51,790 nucleotides of DNA from Nocardioides sp. REDSEA-S33_B3 (GCA_001627335.1 LUPK01000056.1:1-51790), one strand, 5' to 3'; positions 7,419 to 16,460 are shown, counted from the stretch's first letter. Notes: a model not told the origin generated them from the sequence alone. A program made the numbers and translations.

Positions 7419-9119
7419 ATGTCCTCGCAGCACCGTCCCCGTCCTCGTCCTCCTCGGCGCCGCGCGCTGACGGTGCTGACGGCGACCACCGCCACCGTCG
7501 CCCTCGTCCTCGGAGCCGCTGCCGCGGCCACCGCCACCGACGAGCCGACGCCCACCGAGCCGACGGCGACCGCGGAGCCCACCGAGCCGACCCCCACCGA
7601 AGAGCCGACCGCCACCGAGGAGCCGACCGCCACCGGGCCGACGGTGGTCTTCCCGGAGGTCACCGCCTTCAACCCCGACACCTTCGAGTACGCCGTCGAC
7701 GTCGACGTGCCCGGCTACACCAGCGTGTGGGCCCGCGGTCTCGGCCAGCAGGAGCTCGAGCCCCAGGGCCGCCAGGTGCTCGACCTCGCCGACGGCCGTG
7801 ACGCCGTCCAGGTGCTGGGCTGCACCACGGAGCACTACTCCACCTGGGACTGCACGGAGGTCGCTCGGTCGGAGCCCCTCCAGGTCCGCTCGCGTCTCTA
7901 CCTCTCCGCGTTCGAGACCGTGCACACCAACCTGACCGAGCCGACCGTCACCGTCCGCCTGGCGCGCGACTGGTGGCAGGACCACGCCCACACCGACGGC
8001 GACCTGACCTGGTCGGCGCGTCCCGTCGACGCGCCCGAGAGCGAGCCGGTCACCGGCGCCACCACCTACACCGAGGCCTCCGACGGGACGGGCCTGCTGC
8101 ACGCGCACCTGACCCTCCCCGCCTCCCTGGCCGAGGGCGCCTACACGCTGGACCTGCTCGCCTCGAGCGAGCTGCCCGACTTCGGCCCCCTCGAGCAGGC
8201 CTTCACCGCCCTCCTGGTCGTCGACACCACGGCCCCCGAGGTGTGGAAGGTCAAGGTCGCCGAGGACCTCTTCTACCCCGCGAAGGACACCATCCTCGAC
8301 CACATGCGGCTCTCCGGCCGTGCCGAGAAGGGCGCCGAGGTGACGGTGAGCGTCCTCGACGCCGACGGGGGCCACGTGGCCGCGCTGGACGTCCGTCGCA
8401 CCCGGGAGCAGTGGACCACCGCCTGGAACGGCCGCCTCGACGAGGTCGACCAGGACGCCGACGGTGCTCCAGCCGCCCGCGCCGGACGCAAGGGCCCGAT
8501 GGCCGAGGAGGGCACCTACTCGTTCCTCATCCAGGCCACCGACGCCGCCGGCAACACCACCACCGTCCCCACCTCCTCCTTCCGGCTCTCGCACGGCAAG
8601 GTCCGGCACCGCTGGGTGACCTTGAAGCTGAAGCCGCAGGACGTGCTCCTGGACACCTCGGTGGGTCGGTGCAGCCGGATCGCGAGGAAGTCGACCCACG
8701 GCGGCCGCGGCACGCTCTCCCTGCAGTCGCAGACCCGGTGCCGGGACCCGCGTCAGAGCCACGCGGTCGCCCTGTTCGGTGCCTACCTCCCCGACAGCTA
8801 CCCCCCGAGCTCGCGAGGGATCACCCGCCGCTACGAGCGCACGCAGGTCTCGCTGGTCGGCGGTCCGGCCACGAACGGCCCGCGCAGCAGCTACGCGGTG
8901 ATGGGCTACGTCGACTCCAAGGACAGGTTCAAGGGCCGCCGGGTCTTCCGCGGCCCTTGGGGCACCCACGCCGGTGTCGTCTACAAGAAGCCCTACTGGA
9001 TCCAGTTCGACAAGAAGGCGCAGCGCTACTACGTCCTGTGGCAGGTCGGGCTGTCCGAGGGCAGCCGCTACGACCTCAAGGAGTTCCGCGTCCGCGTGAA
9101 GGCCTGGGTCATGCGCTGA
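7419..9119 (+). CDS. Secreted Ig-like protein with Thr-Glu-Pro stalk
   Basis: 566 residues. A basic N-terminus and hydrophobic core (RRRALTVLTATTATVALVLG, ending in repeated Ala) form a signal peptide. A low-complexity TEPT/EEPTAT stalk follows (about 43-70), then beta-rich repeats and, around residues 270-390, an Ig-like FlgD-type module (VVDTTAPEVWKVKVAED, GAEVTVSVLDADGGHVA, EGTYSFLIQATDAAGNTTTVP). The C-terminal 170 residues contain three Cys (GRCSRIA and QTRCRDP plus upstream pairs) and match no family I know. A surface or secreted structural protein is the best reading. GGGAG lies 6 nt before ATG. Confidence 0.75.
   Translation: MSSQHRPRPRPPRRRALTVLTATTATVALVLGAAAAATATDEPTPTEPTATAEPTEPTPTEEPTATEEPTATGPTVVFPEVTAFNPDTFEYAVDVDVPGYTSVWARGLGQQELEPQGRQVLDLADGRDAVQVLGCTTEHYSTWDCTEVARSEPLQVRSRLYLSAFETVHTNLTEPTVTVRLARDWWQDHAHTDGDLTWSARPVDAPESEPVTGATTYTEASDGTGLLHAHLTLPASLAEGAYTLDLLASSELPDFGPLEQAFTALLVVDTTAPEVWKVKVAEDLFYPAKDTILDHMRLSGRAEKGAEVTVSVLDADGGHVAALDVRRTREQWTTAWNGRLDEVDQDADGAPAARAGRKGPMAEEGTYSFLIQATDAAGNTTTVPTSSFRLSHGKVRHRWVTLKLKPQDVLLDTSVGRCSRIARKSTHGGRGTLSLQSQTRCRDPRQSHAVALFGAYLPDSYPPSSRGITRRYERTQVSLVGGPATNGPRSSYAVMGYVDSKDRFKGRRVFRGPWGTHAGVVYKKPYWIQFDKKAQRYYVLWQVGLSEGSRYDLKEFRVRVKAWVMR
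7546..7640 (+). repeat. In-frame tandem repeat coding Thr-Glu-Pro stalk
   Basis: Degenerate copies of a unit built on GAGCCGACCGCCACC code for the TEPT/EEPTAT stalk of the secreted protein. Such Pro/Thr-rich spacers are typical of wall-spanning linkers and are prone to length change by slippage. Confidence 0.75.
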
Positions 9120-9134
9120 CCCTGCCGGTGGGGC

Positions 9135-9419
9135 TCACCAGCCCCACCACGCGGCGCCGGCCCAGATGACCACGAACCACACCACCAGGCACACCACCGG
9201 CGCCCAGGCGACCCACGTCGGACGCTTCGACCACCAGCCGACCGCGCGCACCGTGGTCACCAGCCAGAAGAGCAGCAGCAGCGTCTGCGCCCACCACGGC
9301 GTGAACGGTGCCGAGGCGGCGTACAGGAAGAAGCAGGCCGCGAGGCCGACCATCCCGACGAAGGGCCAGGGCGAGACGTCGGTGCGTCGGTAGCGGCGCG
9401 TGCGGGTGAAGAACGCCAC
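9135..9419 (-). CDS. Small three-span membrane protein
   Basis: 94 residues from GTG 9419, which lies 7 bp after the stop of the upstream small gene. Basic N-terminus ([12 protein letters not shown]), then three hydrophobic segments: about 18-38 ([19 protein letters not shown]), 42-62 ([20 protein letters not shown]) and 72-93 ([20 protein letters not shown]). Rich in Trp. No family recognised. Its close spacing to the 68-residue gene suggests a two-gene operon transcribed away from map. Confidence 0.7.
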   Translation of the reverse strand: MAFFTRTRRYRRTDVSPWPFVGMVGLAACFFLYAASAPFTPWWAQTLLLLFWLVTTVRAVGWWSKRPTWVAWAPVVCLVVWFVVIWAGAAWWGW

Positions 9420-9426
9420 GGGTGGG

Positions 9427-9633
9427 TCAGTCCTCCTCGACGGCGTCCCAGTCGTCGTCGGCGGACTCCCACTGCTCGTTGCGCTCCTCGGCGATCTCGA
9501 GGGCGCGCGAGGCCTCCTCGCGGGAGTCGTAGGGACCGAGCCGGTGCTTGGCCGGGCACAGGTCGTCGACGGTCTCCACGCGGTGGTGCTTCACGCAGTA
9601 CCAGTACTGGTCGGGCTTGCCTCCGTCGGCCAT
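9427..9633 (-). CDS. Conserved actinobacterial small protein (68 aa)
   Basis: 68 residues, starting with [20 protein letters not shown] and ending very acidic ([13 protein letters not shown]). It contains two Cys ([20 protein letters not shown]) with adjacent His residues, which could bind a metal, and an alpha-helical [18 protein letters not shown] segment. It resembles conserved hypothetical proteins that sit next to map in actinobacteria. Function unknown. It is divergent from map by 39 bp and has its own leaderless-type -10 (TACGGT on the minus strand, 6 nt before ATG). Confidence 0.75.
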   Translation of the reverse strand: MADGGKPDQYWYCVKHHRVETVDDLCPAKHRLGPYDSREEASRALEIAEERNEQWESADDDWDAVEED

Positions 9634-9639
9634 GGGGCG

Positions 9640-9664
9640 ACCGTACTCCCCCGCGACCTAGACT
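9640..9664. promoter_or_regulatory. Divergent leaderless promoters between the 68-aa gene and map
   Basis: On the minus strand TACGGT (9645-9640) ends 6 nt before ATG 9633. On the plus strand TAGACT (9659-9664) ends 8 nt before GTG 9673. The two start codons are only 39 bp apart, so the promoters must overlap. Confidence 0.55.
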
Positions 9665-9672
9665 TCCCGGAC

Positions 9673-10527
9673 GTGACCACCGCGACCGTGCAGCCCGCCG
9701 CCGTCTCCCCCCGGCGACCCGTCCCCGCGCAGATCGTGCGCCCGGAGTACGTCGACAAGCCGGCGCCCGCGCGCTTCGAGGGCTCGGAGGTCAAGGACGC
9801 CGAGACCATCGAGCGGATGCGGGCCGCCTGCCGCCTGGCCGCGCAGGCGCGCGAGGAGGTCGGGCGCCACGTGGTCCCCGGCGTGACCACCGACGAGCTG
9901 GACCGCATCGGCCACGAGTTCCTCTGCGACCACGGCGCCTACCCCTCCACGCTGGGCTACCGGGGCTTCCCGAAGTCGCTGTGCAGCAGCGTCAACGAGG
10001 TCGTGTGCCACGGCATCCCCGACGCCCGTGTGGTCCAGGACGGGGACATCGTCAACATCGACATCACCGCCTACCTCGACGGCGTGCACGGCGACACCAA
10101 CGCCACCTTCCTCGCCGGCGACGTCGCGCCCGAGACCCGCGCCCTGGTCGAGCACACCCGCGAGGCCCTGGACCGCGGCATCCGCGCGGTCAAGCCCGGT
10201 CGCCGCATCAACGTCGTCGGCCGGGTCATCGAGGCCTTCGCCAAGCGGCACGGGTACGGCGTCGTCCGCGAGTTCACCGGCCACGGCATCGGCACCCACT
10301 TCCACTCCGGCCTGGTGGTCCCGCACTACGACGACCCCGACTACGACGACCTCATCGAGGTCGGCATGACGTTCACGATCGAGCCGATGCTCAACCTCGG
10401 CACCCACGAGTGGGAGATGTGGGACGACGGCTGGACCGCGGTGACCAAGGACCGCCGCCCCTCCGCGCAGTTCGAGCACACGCTGCTGGTCACCCCCGAC
10501 GGCGCCGAGGTCCTCACCCACCCCTGA
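9673..10527 (+). CDS. map: Type I methionine aminopeptidase
   Basis: 284 residues from GTG 9673. Removes the N-terminal Met from nascent proteins in the cytosol with a two-metal site. Family features: [19 protein letters not shown] (two Asp ligands), [14 protein letters not shown] (His ligand), [11 protein letters not shown] (Glu ligand) and [12 protein letters not shown] (second Glu). The N-terminal 40-residue extension ([21 protein letters not shown]) is the actinobacterial MapB type that binds near the ribosome exit. The upstream TAGACT element puts the likely transcript start at the GTG, so translation is probably leaderless; no ribosome-binding site is present. Confidence 0.95.
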   Translation: MTTATVQPAAVSPRRPVPAQIVRPEYVDKPAPARFEGSEVKDAETIERMRAACRLAAQAREEVGRHVVPGVTTDELDRIGHEFLCDHGAYPSTLGYRGFPKSLCSSVNEVVCHGIPDARVVQDGDIVNIDITAYLDGVHGDTNATFLAGDVAPETRALVEHTREALDRGIRAVKPGRRINVVGRVIEAFAKRHGYGVVREFTGHGIGTHFHSGLVVPHYDDPDYDDLIEVGMTFTIEPMLNLGTHEWEMWDDGWTAVTKDRRPSAQFEHTLLVTPDGAEVLTHP

Positions 10528-10580
10528 GACCCGGCGACGCGCTCACCCCTGACGCAACGTTCACGTAACTCGGACCTGGG

Positions 10581-10586
10581 TATGGT
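10581..10586 (+). promoter_or_regulatory. Leaderless -10 element (TATGGT) of the ATP-grasp operon
   Basis: TATGGT ends 6 nt before ATG 10593. A weak TTCACG lies 15 bp further upstream. No ribosome-binding site precedes the start. Confidence 0.5.
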
Positions 10587-10592
10587 CCGGGC

Positions 10593-12239
10593 ATGACGGC
10601 CATGTTCGAGGGATACGGGTCGAGCGGTCCGGCGTACGACGAGATGTTCGACGGGCAGGCGCTGCGACCGCCGTACCGACGACTGCGTCACTCGCTGCGC
10701 GAGATGAGCACGCCGGAGCTGGTCAGTCGGGTCGAGCAGCTGCAGGCCTCCTACCTCGACCAGGGCGTCACGTTCGACATCGGCGGTGAGGAGCGGGCCT
10801 TCCCGCTCGACATCCTCCCGCGCGTCATCGAGATGGACACCTGGTCGACCATCGAGCGCGGTGTCCAGCAGCGCGTGAAGACCCTCGAGGCCTTCCTCGC
10901 CGACGTGTACGACGCCGGGCAGGTCTTCGACGACGGCGTCATCCCCCGCCGGGTGATCACGACGTCGTCGCACTACCACCGGGAGGCCGCCGGGGTGCGC
11001 CCGCCCAACGGCGTCCGCGTCCACGTGTCCGGCATCGACCTGATCCGCGACAACGCCGGGGAGTTCCGCGTGCTCGAGGACAACGTGCGCGTCCCCTCCG
11101 GCGTCTCCTACGTCATGACCAACCGGCGCGCGATCTCCGCGGCGCTGCCCGAGACCATCGCGCAGCACCGCATCCGCCCGGTCGCGGGGTACCCCCAGCG
11201 CCTGCTGGCCGCCCTGCGCGCCGCCGCCCCGGCGGGTGTCACCGACCCGACGGTCGTGGTGCTGACCCCCGGCGTCTACAACGGCGCCTACTTCGAGCAC
11301 GCACTGCTCGCCCGCACCATGGGCGTGGAGCTGGTCGAGGGTCGCGACCTCGAGTGCCGACGCGGCCGGGTCATGATGCGCACCACCAAGGGCCTCGAGC
11401 CGGTCCACGTCATCTACCGCCGCGTCGACGACGAGTTCCTCGACCCGGTGCACTTCCGCGCCGACTCGGTGCTCGGCTGCCCCGGCATGATCGACGCGGC
11501 CCGCTCCGGCAACGTCACGCTGGCCAACGCGGTGGGCAACGGCGTGGCCGACGACAAGCTCGTCTACACCTACCTCCCCGACCTGATCCGCTACTACCTC
11601 GACGAGGAGCCGGTGCTCCGCAACGTCGACACCTGGCGCTGCGGCGACGCCGAGGCCCGCGAGGAGGTCCTGGACCGTCTCGACGAGCTGGTGCTCAAGC
11701 CCGTCGACGGCTCGGGCGGCAAGGGCATCGTCATCGGTCCGCGGGCCACCAGGGAGGAGCTCGACGAGCTGCGCGGCAAGGTCCTGGCCGATCCGCGCTC
11801 GTGGATCGCCCAGCCGGTCGTCCAGCTCTCCACCGTCCCCACCTTCGTCGACGGGGAGCTCGGGCCACGCCACGTCGACCTGCGCCCCTTCGCCGTCAAC
11901 GACGGCAACCGGGTCTGGGTGCTCCCCGGCGGCCTGACCCGCGTCGCGCTCGCCAAGGGCGAGCTGATCGTGAACTCCTCGCGCGGGGGTGGGTCCAAGG
12001 ACACCTGGGTGCTCGCCGGCCCGCCCAGCCTCGAGGGCCTGCCACCCGAGCCCGAGCCCGAGCCGGAACCCGAGCCCACCCCCGAGCCCGAGCCGGAGCA
12101 GCCGGAGGTCCGTGAGCCCGGTCCGGCGCCCAGCCAGCTGCCCGACCTCGTCGAGGAGGCCGGCCAGGGCCAGCAGCAACAACAGCAGCAGCAGCAGCAA
12201 CAGCAGGCCCGCGACGAGAAGGGGGCGCGCCCGTGCTGA
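10593..12239 (+). CDS. Circularly permuted ATP-grasp type 2 protein with low-complexity tail
   Basis: 548 residues. Residues about 20-460 match the circularly permuted ATP-grasp family (DUF404/407): YDEMFDGQALRPPYRRL, FDIGGEERAFPLDILPRVI, GVQQRVKTLEAFLADVY, FRVLEDNVRVPSGVSYVMTN, VLTPGVYNGAYFEHALLAR, IYRRVDDEFLDP, LVLKPVDGSGGKGIVIGP and HVDLRPFAVND. It is always found with alpha-E and transglutaminase partners and is thought to ligate peptides, substrate unknown. The last 80 residues are unusual: a Pro-Glu repeat followed by 12 consecutive Gln. It overlaps the next gene by 7 bp, indicating translational coupling. Confidence 0.92.
   Translation: MTAMFEGYGSSGPAYDEMFDGQALRPPYRRLRHSLREMSTPELVSRVEQLQASYLDQGVTFDIGGEERAFPLDILPRVIEMDTWSTIERGVQQRVKTLEAFLADVYDAGQVFDDGVIPRRVITTSSHYHREAAGVRPPNGVRVHVSGIDLIRDNAGEFRVLEDNVRVPSGVSYVMTNRRAISAALPETIAQHRIRPVAGYPQRLLAALRAAAPAGVTDPTVVVLTPGVYNGAYFEHALLARTMGVELVEGRDLECRRGRVMMRTTKGLEPVHVIYRRVDDEFLDPVHFRADSVLGCPGMIDAARSGNVTLANAVGNGVADDKLVYTYLPDLIRYYLDEEPVLRNVDTWRCGDAEAREEVLDRLDELVLKPVDGSGGKGIVIGPRATREELDELRGKVLADPRSWIAQPVVQLSTVPTFVDGELGPRHVDLRPFAVNDGNRVWVLPGGLTRVALAKGELIVNSSRGGGSKDTWVLAGPPSLEGLPPEPEPEPEPEPTPEPEPEQPEVREPGPAPSQLPDLVEEAGQGQQQQQQQQQQQQARDEKGARPC
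12045..12207 (+). repeat. Pro-Glu and poly-Gln coding repeats
   Basis: Two in-frame simple repeats near the 3' end of the ATP-grasp gene: CCCGAG-type hexamers coding Pro-Glu (about 12045-12105) and a CAG/CAA run coding 12 Gln (about 12171-12206). Both are candidates for strain-to-strain length variation. Confidence 0.8.
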
Positions 12240-13177
12240 GCCGGATCGCGGAGTCGATGTTCTGGATCGGTCGCTACGTCGAGCGGGCCGAGGACACCGC
12301 GCGCATCCTCGACGTGCAGACCCAGCTGCTGCTCGAGGACGCCACCATCGACGAGGACACCACCTGCCGGGGTCTGCTCTCGATCATGGGCATCGAGCCC
12401 GGAGACGACGAGCCGCTGCCCGAGCACGTCGACGTCTCGTTCGTGCTCGACCGGCTCTGCTACGGCACCGGTCACCCCACCTCGATCGCGGCCGCCCTGG
12501 CCGGCGCCCGCGAGTCCGCGCGCCGGGCCCGGGAGACGCTGTCGGTGCCGATGTGGGAGGCGATCAACACCACCTACCGCGCCATCCCGTCCGGCCACTT
12601 CCACGCGATGCGCACCCCCGCGGTCTTCTCCTGGGTGCGCGAGCGGGCGGCGTTCGTCAACGGCACCGCCGACGCGACGATGACCCGCGACGAGGGCTGG
12701 CACTTCCTGATGCTGGGCCGCTGCGTCGAGCGGGCCGACATGACCTCGCGCCTGGTCGCGACCGCCTCGCTCAGCGCCGGGAGCGACGCCCCGTGGACCA
12801 CCACGCTGCGCGCCTGTGGTGCTCACGAGGCGTTCCTCCGCACCTACCGCGGTCTGGAGACCGAGCGGGGCGCGGCGGAGTTCCTCATGCTCGACCGGCT
12901 CTTCCCGCGCTCGGTGGTCTTCTCCCTCAACCGTGCCGAGCAGTGCCTGGTCAACCTGGAGGCCTCCGACCCACGTGCCGGGTTCCAGAACGAGGCCCAG
13001 CGGCTGCTGGGCCGGATGCGTGCCGAGCTGGAGTACCGCTCGCTGTCGGAGCTGATGACCGACCTGCCCACCGAGATGGAGCGCCTGCAGCGCACCTGCG
13101 CGCTGGCGACCGAGGCCGTGACCCGTCGCTACTTCGCCGGGGCCGAGGCCATGAGCTGGACCGGGGTGACCCACTGA
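12233..13177 (+). CDS. Alpha-E domain protein
   Basis: 314 residues from GTG 12233, which overlaps the ATP-grasp stop and has GAAGGGGG about 7 nt upstream. Matches the alpha-E family throughout: LSRIAESMFWIGRYVERAEDTARILDV at the N-terminus, ARESARRARETLSVPMWEAIN, FLMLGRCVERADMTSRLV in the centre, and FLMLDRLFPRSVVFSLNRAEQCLV towards the end. All-helical protein with conserved Glu/Arg pairs, invariably next to circularly permuted ATP-grasp and transglutaminase-like genes. The three products are inferred to act together in an uncharacterised peptide ligation or processing route. Confidence 0.93.
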   Translation: MLSRIAESMFWIGRYVERAEDTARILDVQTQLLLEDATIDEDTTCRGLLSIMGIEPGDDEPLPEHVDVSFVLDRLCYGTGHPTSIAAALAGARESARRARETLSVPMWEAINTTYRAIPSGHFHAMRTPAVFSWVRERAAFVNGTADATMTRDEGWHFLMLGRCVERADMTSRLVATASLSAGSDAPWTTTLRACGAHEAFLRTYRGLETERGAAEFLMLDRLFPRSVVFSLNRAEQCLVNLEASDPRAGFQNEAQRLLGRMRAELEYRSLSELMTDLPTEMERLQRTCALATEAVTRRYFAGAEAMSWTGVTH

Positions 13178-14016
13178 TGCAGCTGCGGATCAACCACACC
13201 ACCACCTTCACCTACGACGGGAAGGCCACCGCCTCGTTCAACCAGGCGCGGCTGACCCCGGTCACCACGAGCGAGCAGATCGTCGTGCACAACCGCGTCG
13301 AGGTCTCCCCCAAGCCGTGGTTCTACGAGTACCGCGACTACTTCGGCGCCGTCGTCACCGCCTTCGAGGTCGTCGACCCGCACGACACGCTGGTCGTGGC
13401 GGCGACCTCCACGGTCCAGACACACCGCGCCACGATGGCCGAGCCCGCGCTCACCTGGGCCGACATGGGCACCCGCGAGGTCGCAGACCGGTGGACCGAG
13501 GACCTCGTGCTCCCCGACCTGGTCACCCCGCCCCACGACTTCGCCACCCGGGTCAAGCAGCTCGCGGCCGACGCCGACCTGCCCGGACAGGCCGCGCGGG
13601 CGGTCTGCGCGCTCGTCCACGACCAGGTCGAGCACCTGCCCCGCTCCCAGCACGCACAGTCCCACGCCGCCGAGGCCTGGCAGCAGCGGGCCGGCGTCTG
13701 CCAGGACATCGCGCACCTCGTGATCGGTGGGCTGCGATCGATCGGCATCCCGGCGCGGTACGTCGCCGGCTACCGACACCCCGACCCCGACCCGGCCGTC
13801 GGCACCGCCGTCCCGAGCGAGGCACACGCCTGGGTCGAGTGGTGGGACGACGGCTGGACGGCGTACGACCCGACCTGCGACGCCGCCCCCGACGACCGCT
13901 ACGTCTCGATCGGGGCCGGGCGCGACCACGACGACGTGCCGCCGCTGCGCGGGATCTACTCCGGTGCCTCGACCGCGGACATGCGCGTCGAGGTCGACGT
14001 CACGCGTCTGGCGTGA
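13177..14016 (+). CDS. Transglutaminase-like cysteine protease family protein
   Basis: 279 residues, ATG sharing one nucleotide with the alpha-E stop (TGATG). An N-terminal beta domain (MQLRINHTTTFTYDGKATAS) is followed by the transglutaminase core. The Cys-His-Asp triad is intact: Cys175 (GVCQDIAH), His217 (SEAHAWVEWW) and Asp231 (AYDPT). In this gene context the family is more likely a peptidase or peptide ligase than a protein cross-linker. It closes the three-gene operon. Its last 17 bp overlap the 3' end of the convergent TPR gene. Confidence 0.94.
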   Translation: MQLRINHTTTFTYDGKATASFNQARLTPVTTSEQIVVHNRVEVSPKPWFYEYRDYFGAVVTAFEVVDPHDTLVVAATSTVQTHRATMAEPALTWADMGTREVADRWTEDLVLPDLVTPPHDFATRVKQLAADADLPGQAARAVCALVHDQVEHLPRSQHAQSHAAEAWQQRAGVCQDIAHLVIGGLRSIGIPARYVAGYRHPDPDPAVGTAVPSEAHAWVEWWDDGWTAYDPTCDAAPDDRYVSIGAGRDHDDVPPLRGIYSGASTADMRVEVDVTRLA

Positions 14017-14449
14017 GGCTGTCGCCGGGGCGCTGACCGGTCTCCACCAGCCGGCGCTCGACGCGCAGCACCGCGACCTCGTGGTCGACCTCGCCGCTCA
14101 TGGCGGCGGCCAGCCGCAGGTGCGGCAGCGCCTCCTCGAGGCGGCGCTGGCGCTCCAGGCTGCGGCCGAGGGCGTGCCGGGCCCACACGTCGTCAGGCGC
14201 GTCGTCGACCAGCACCCGCAGGTCCTCCTCGGCCCGCTGCAGCTGGGCGCGCTGGAGGAACGCCCATGCCCGCAGCGAGCGCAGACCGGTGTTGCCGGGG
14301 TCCTCGGTGAGCGCGGGCTCCAGCACCTCCAGCGCCTCCCGAGGGGCGCTGGAACTCAGCAGCTGGTGGGCCGTGCGGTACGCCGACGCCGGCTGGTGCA
14401 GCGCCGGGACCGACACGGGCGGGACCCGGACGGAGTGGTGCTCGCTCAT
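14000..14449 (-). CDS. Tetratricopeptide repeat protein
   Basis: 149 residues. Three TPR-like helix pairs can be read: SAYRTAHQLLSSSAPREALE, LRSLRAWAFLQRAQLQRAEE and DDVWARHALGRSLERQRRLE. There is no signal peptide or membrane span. It is probably a cytosolic protein-interaction module; partner unknown. It is convergent with, and overlaps by 17 bp, the transglutaminase gene, so the two transcripts would be antisense at their ends. The 5' side abuts rnpB, which runs the other way. Confidence 0.8.
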   Translation of the reverse strand: MSEHHSVRVPPVSVPALHQPASAYRTAHQLLSSSAPREALEVLEPALTEDPGNTGLRSLRAWAFLQRAQLQRAEEDLRVLVDDAPDDVWARHALGRSLERQRRLEEALPHLRLAAAMSGEVDHEVAVLRVERRLVETGQRPGDSLTPDA

Positions 14450-14479
14450 GCCCGGTCAACGTCCGGGGCACCGCCCGGA

Positions 14480-14508
14480 TTCCCTGACGGCCGCCTCCTC
14501 GCTACCCT
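14480..14508 (+). promoter_or_regulatory. rnpB promoter
   Basis: A -10 TACCCT (14503-14508) lies 7 nt before the predicted RNase P RNA 5' end. A weak -35 TTCCCT (14480-14485) stands 17 bp upstream. Confidence 0.5.
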
Positions 14509-14515
14509 GCATCCT

Positions 14516-14921
14516 GCGGATGGGCCGGCCGGGCGACCGCGTCGCACTCCTCGTGGGTGCGCCGAGGAAGGTCCGGGCTCCACAGGGCGAGGTGGTGGGT
14601 AACACCCACCCGGGGCAACCTGCGGGACAGTGCCACAGAGAACAGACAGCCGCCCCTCTCGAGCGATCGGGAGGGACGGTGATGGTGAAACGGTGGTGTA
14701 AGAGACCACCAGCGACCGGGGTGACCCGGTCGGCTCGGCAAACCCCACCTGGAGCAAGGTCAAGAAGTCACTTCGGTGGCGCGTGTGCGTTCGAGGGCTG
14801 CCCGCCCGAGCACGCGGGTAGATCGCTGGAGGTCGTCGGCAACGGCGACCGTAGATGGATGGTCGCCCCCGGACCCGTGAGGGCGAGGGACAGAACCCGG
14901 CCTACAGGTCGGCCCATCCGC
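14516..14921 (+). ncRNA. rnpB: RNase P RNA, type A
   Basis: 406 nt. The ends form the P1 helix exactly: GCGGATGGGCC at 14516 pairs with GGCCCATCCGC ending at 14921. Internal landmarks are the conserved CR-I block (CGAGGAAGGTCCGGGCTCC), CACAGAGAACAGA, GGGTGAAACGGTGG-type P12 flanks (GGTGATGGTGAAACGGTGG), GTAAGAGACCACCAGC, and the 3' block AGATGGATGGTCGCC followed by GACAGAACCCGGCCTACAG (CR-V and the universal ACAGAA). It is the catalytic RNA that removes 5' leaders from precursor tRNAs. A weak hairpin follows at about 14935-14955, which may assist termination. Confidence 0.97.
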
Positions 14922-15026
14922 ACTGCTCCCCCGGGCACCCCGCCTCGCGAGGTGTCCGGCCCGAGCGCCCACCAGGGGGGGGTGAGAGGGCGCCCGACCC
15001 GGACAGGGTGAATCATGCCCGGTCGG

Positions 15027-16454
15027 TCACGCCGGTGTGAAACGAACGCGCCTGTCGTCGACGTCGGCCTCGACGAGCTCCGCCTGGATCTCCTCGCCCA
15101 GCGGCAGCGGGGCGTCTCCCTCGATGCGCGCCTCGACGGCCGGTCCGGCCACCACGACCTGCCCGCGGTGCGGCTTCTTCTCGTCGACCTCGACGACCAC
15201 GCCGGTCATCACCTCGCCGACCCGGTCGCGCAGCACGCCGGCCTCGACGAGGTCCAGGATCCCGCGCTCGTACGCCGACGCGACCCGTCCGGAGCGGCGC
15301 ATCGTCGCCGGGAGGTCCGGCAGGGCCGCGCGGACCCAGTCGGGCACCGGGTCGCCGGCGCACAGGGCGACGCACACCTCGGAGGCGTAGCGGTCCACGA
15401 GGCGCCGCAGCGGCGCGGTGACGTGTGCGTACTCCGCGGCGAGCGCGGCGTGCAGCGGCTGCTCGGGCAGCTCGCCGTCGAAGGCGGTGTAGCCGCTGCC
15501 GCGCAGCAGACGGGTGCAGGCGACGACCATGGCAGCGTGCTCGGGACGGGTGGGATCGAGGCTGCGCACGAAGTCGGGGTAGAGCAGCTCGGCGGGCCAC
15601 TCGATGCCCAGCGCCCGGGCGGTGCGGTGCAGGCGCTGCACGTCGCGCGGGTCGGCCGGCGGAAGGGTGCGCAGGACGCCGACCCGGCCGTAGACCATCA
15701 TCGCGGCCGCGGCGTAGCCGGTGAGCAGCGAGACCTGGGCGTTCCAGTCCTCCACGGGCAGCCGCGCACGGTGCTCGAGGTGCCAGCGTCCTCCGTCGAC
15801 CACGACCTCCTGCTCGGGGATCGGCAGCGAGACCCCTCCTCGGGCGGCCTCGCGGGCCAGTCGCAGCGGTCCGATCTCCGCGAGCCGCGCCAGCGTCTCC
15901 GGTCCCTCCCCGGCATCGACGCGTCGCTGCGCCTCCTCGTAGGTCAGCTGCTCCCGGCTGCGCACCAGGGCCCGGCGGACGTCGGCGTCCACCCGCTCCC
16001 CGTCGGGCCCGAGCCGGATCGTCCACAGCAGTGCCGGGCGCACCCGTTCCGGCAGCAGCGACGCGGCGTCCTCGCTGATCGCGGGCGGGTGCAGCGGCAC
16101 CTTCTCCTCAGCCCCGTAGAGCGTCTCGCCGCGGCGGTTGGCCTCGACGTCGACCGGGTCCCCCGGGCTGACGAAGGCCGCCACGTCGGCGATGGCGTAG
16201 TGCACGACCCAGCCGTCGCCGTCCCGGGCGACGTGCAGGGCCTGGTCGAGGTCCTGCGCCCCCTCGGGGTCGATGGTCACGAAGGGCAGGTCGGTGCGGT
16301 CCAGCTCCGGCAGCCGGGGGGCCTGCGCCGCGCGCGCCGCCGCCTCCTCGACCTCGGCCGGGAAGGCCGGGGTCACCTCGAGCTCGGTCTGCAACCGGCG
16401 TACCTCCTCGCGCAGGAGGCTGGCCGGGACCCGCAGGACGGGGTGGGAGGTCAT
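15027..16454 (-). CDS. RNB-domain (RNase II/R family) exoribonuclease
   Basis: 475 residues from ATG 16454. A single RNB catalytic domain spans about residues 50-400: FVTIDPEGAQDLDQALHV carries the metal-binding Asp cluster, HYAIADVAAFVSPG follows, and AEYAHVTAPLRRLVDRY is the motif with the RNA-clamping Tyr/Arg. The C-terminus is a short beta region (GVVVEVDEKKPHRGQVVV) that may be a reduced S1-like domain. It lacks the N-terminal cold-shock domains of full RNase R, as is usual for this actinobacterial branch. It degrades RNA 3' to 5'. Minus-strand TATGGT (16466-16461) ends 6 nt before the ATG, so the message is probably leaderless. Confidence 0.93.
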   Translation of the reverse strand: MTSHPVLRVPASLLREEVRRLQTELEVTPAFPAEVEEAAARAAQAPRLPELDRTDLPFVTIDPEGAQDLDQALHVARDGDGWVVHYAIADVAAFVSPGDPVDVEANRRGETLYGAEEKVPLHPPAISEDAASLLPERVRPALLWTIRLGPDGERVDADVRRALVRSREQLTYEEAQRRVDAGEGPETLARLAEIGPLRLAREAARGGVSLPIPEQEVVVDGGRWHLEHRARLPVEDWNAQVSLLTGYAAAAMMVYGRVGVLRTLPPADPRDVQRLHRTARALGIEWPAELLYPDFVRSLDPTRPEHAAMVVACTRLLRGSGYTAFDGELPEQPLHAALAAEYAHVTAPLRRLVDRYASEVCVALCAGDPVPDWVRAALPDLPATMRRSGRVASAYERGILDLVEAGVLRDRVGEVMTGVVVEVDEKKPHRGQVVVAGPAVEARIEGDAPLPLGEEIQAELVEADVDDRRVRFTPA

Positions 16455-16460
16455 GCAGGC

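Noticed and set aside
14520..15011. Open frames across 14.5-15.0 kb on both strands
   Set aside because: The region is fully explained by the RNase P RNA with a perfect P1 helix; the predicted peptides have no conserved features.
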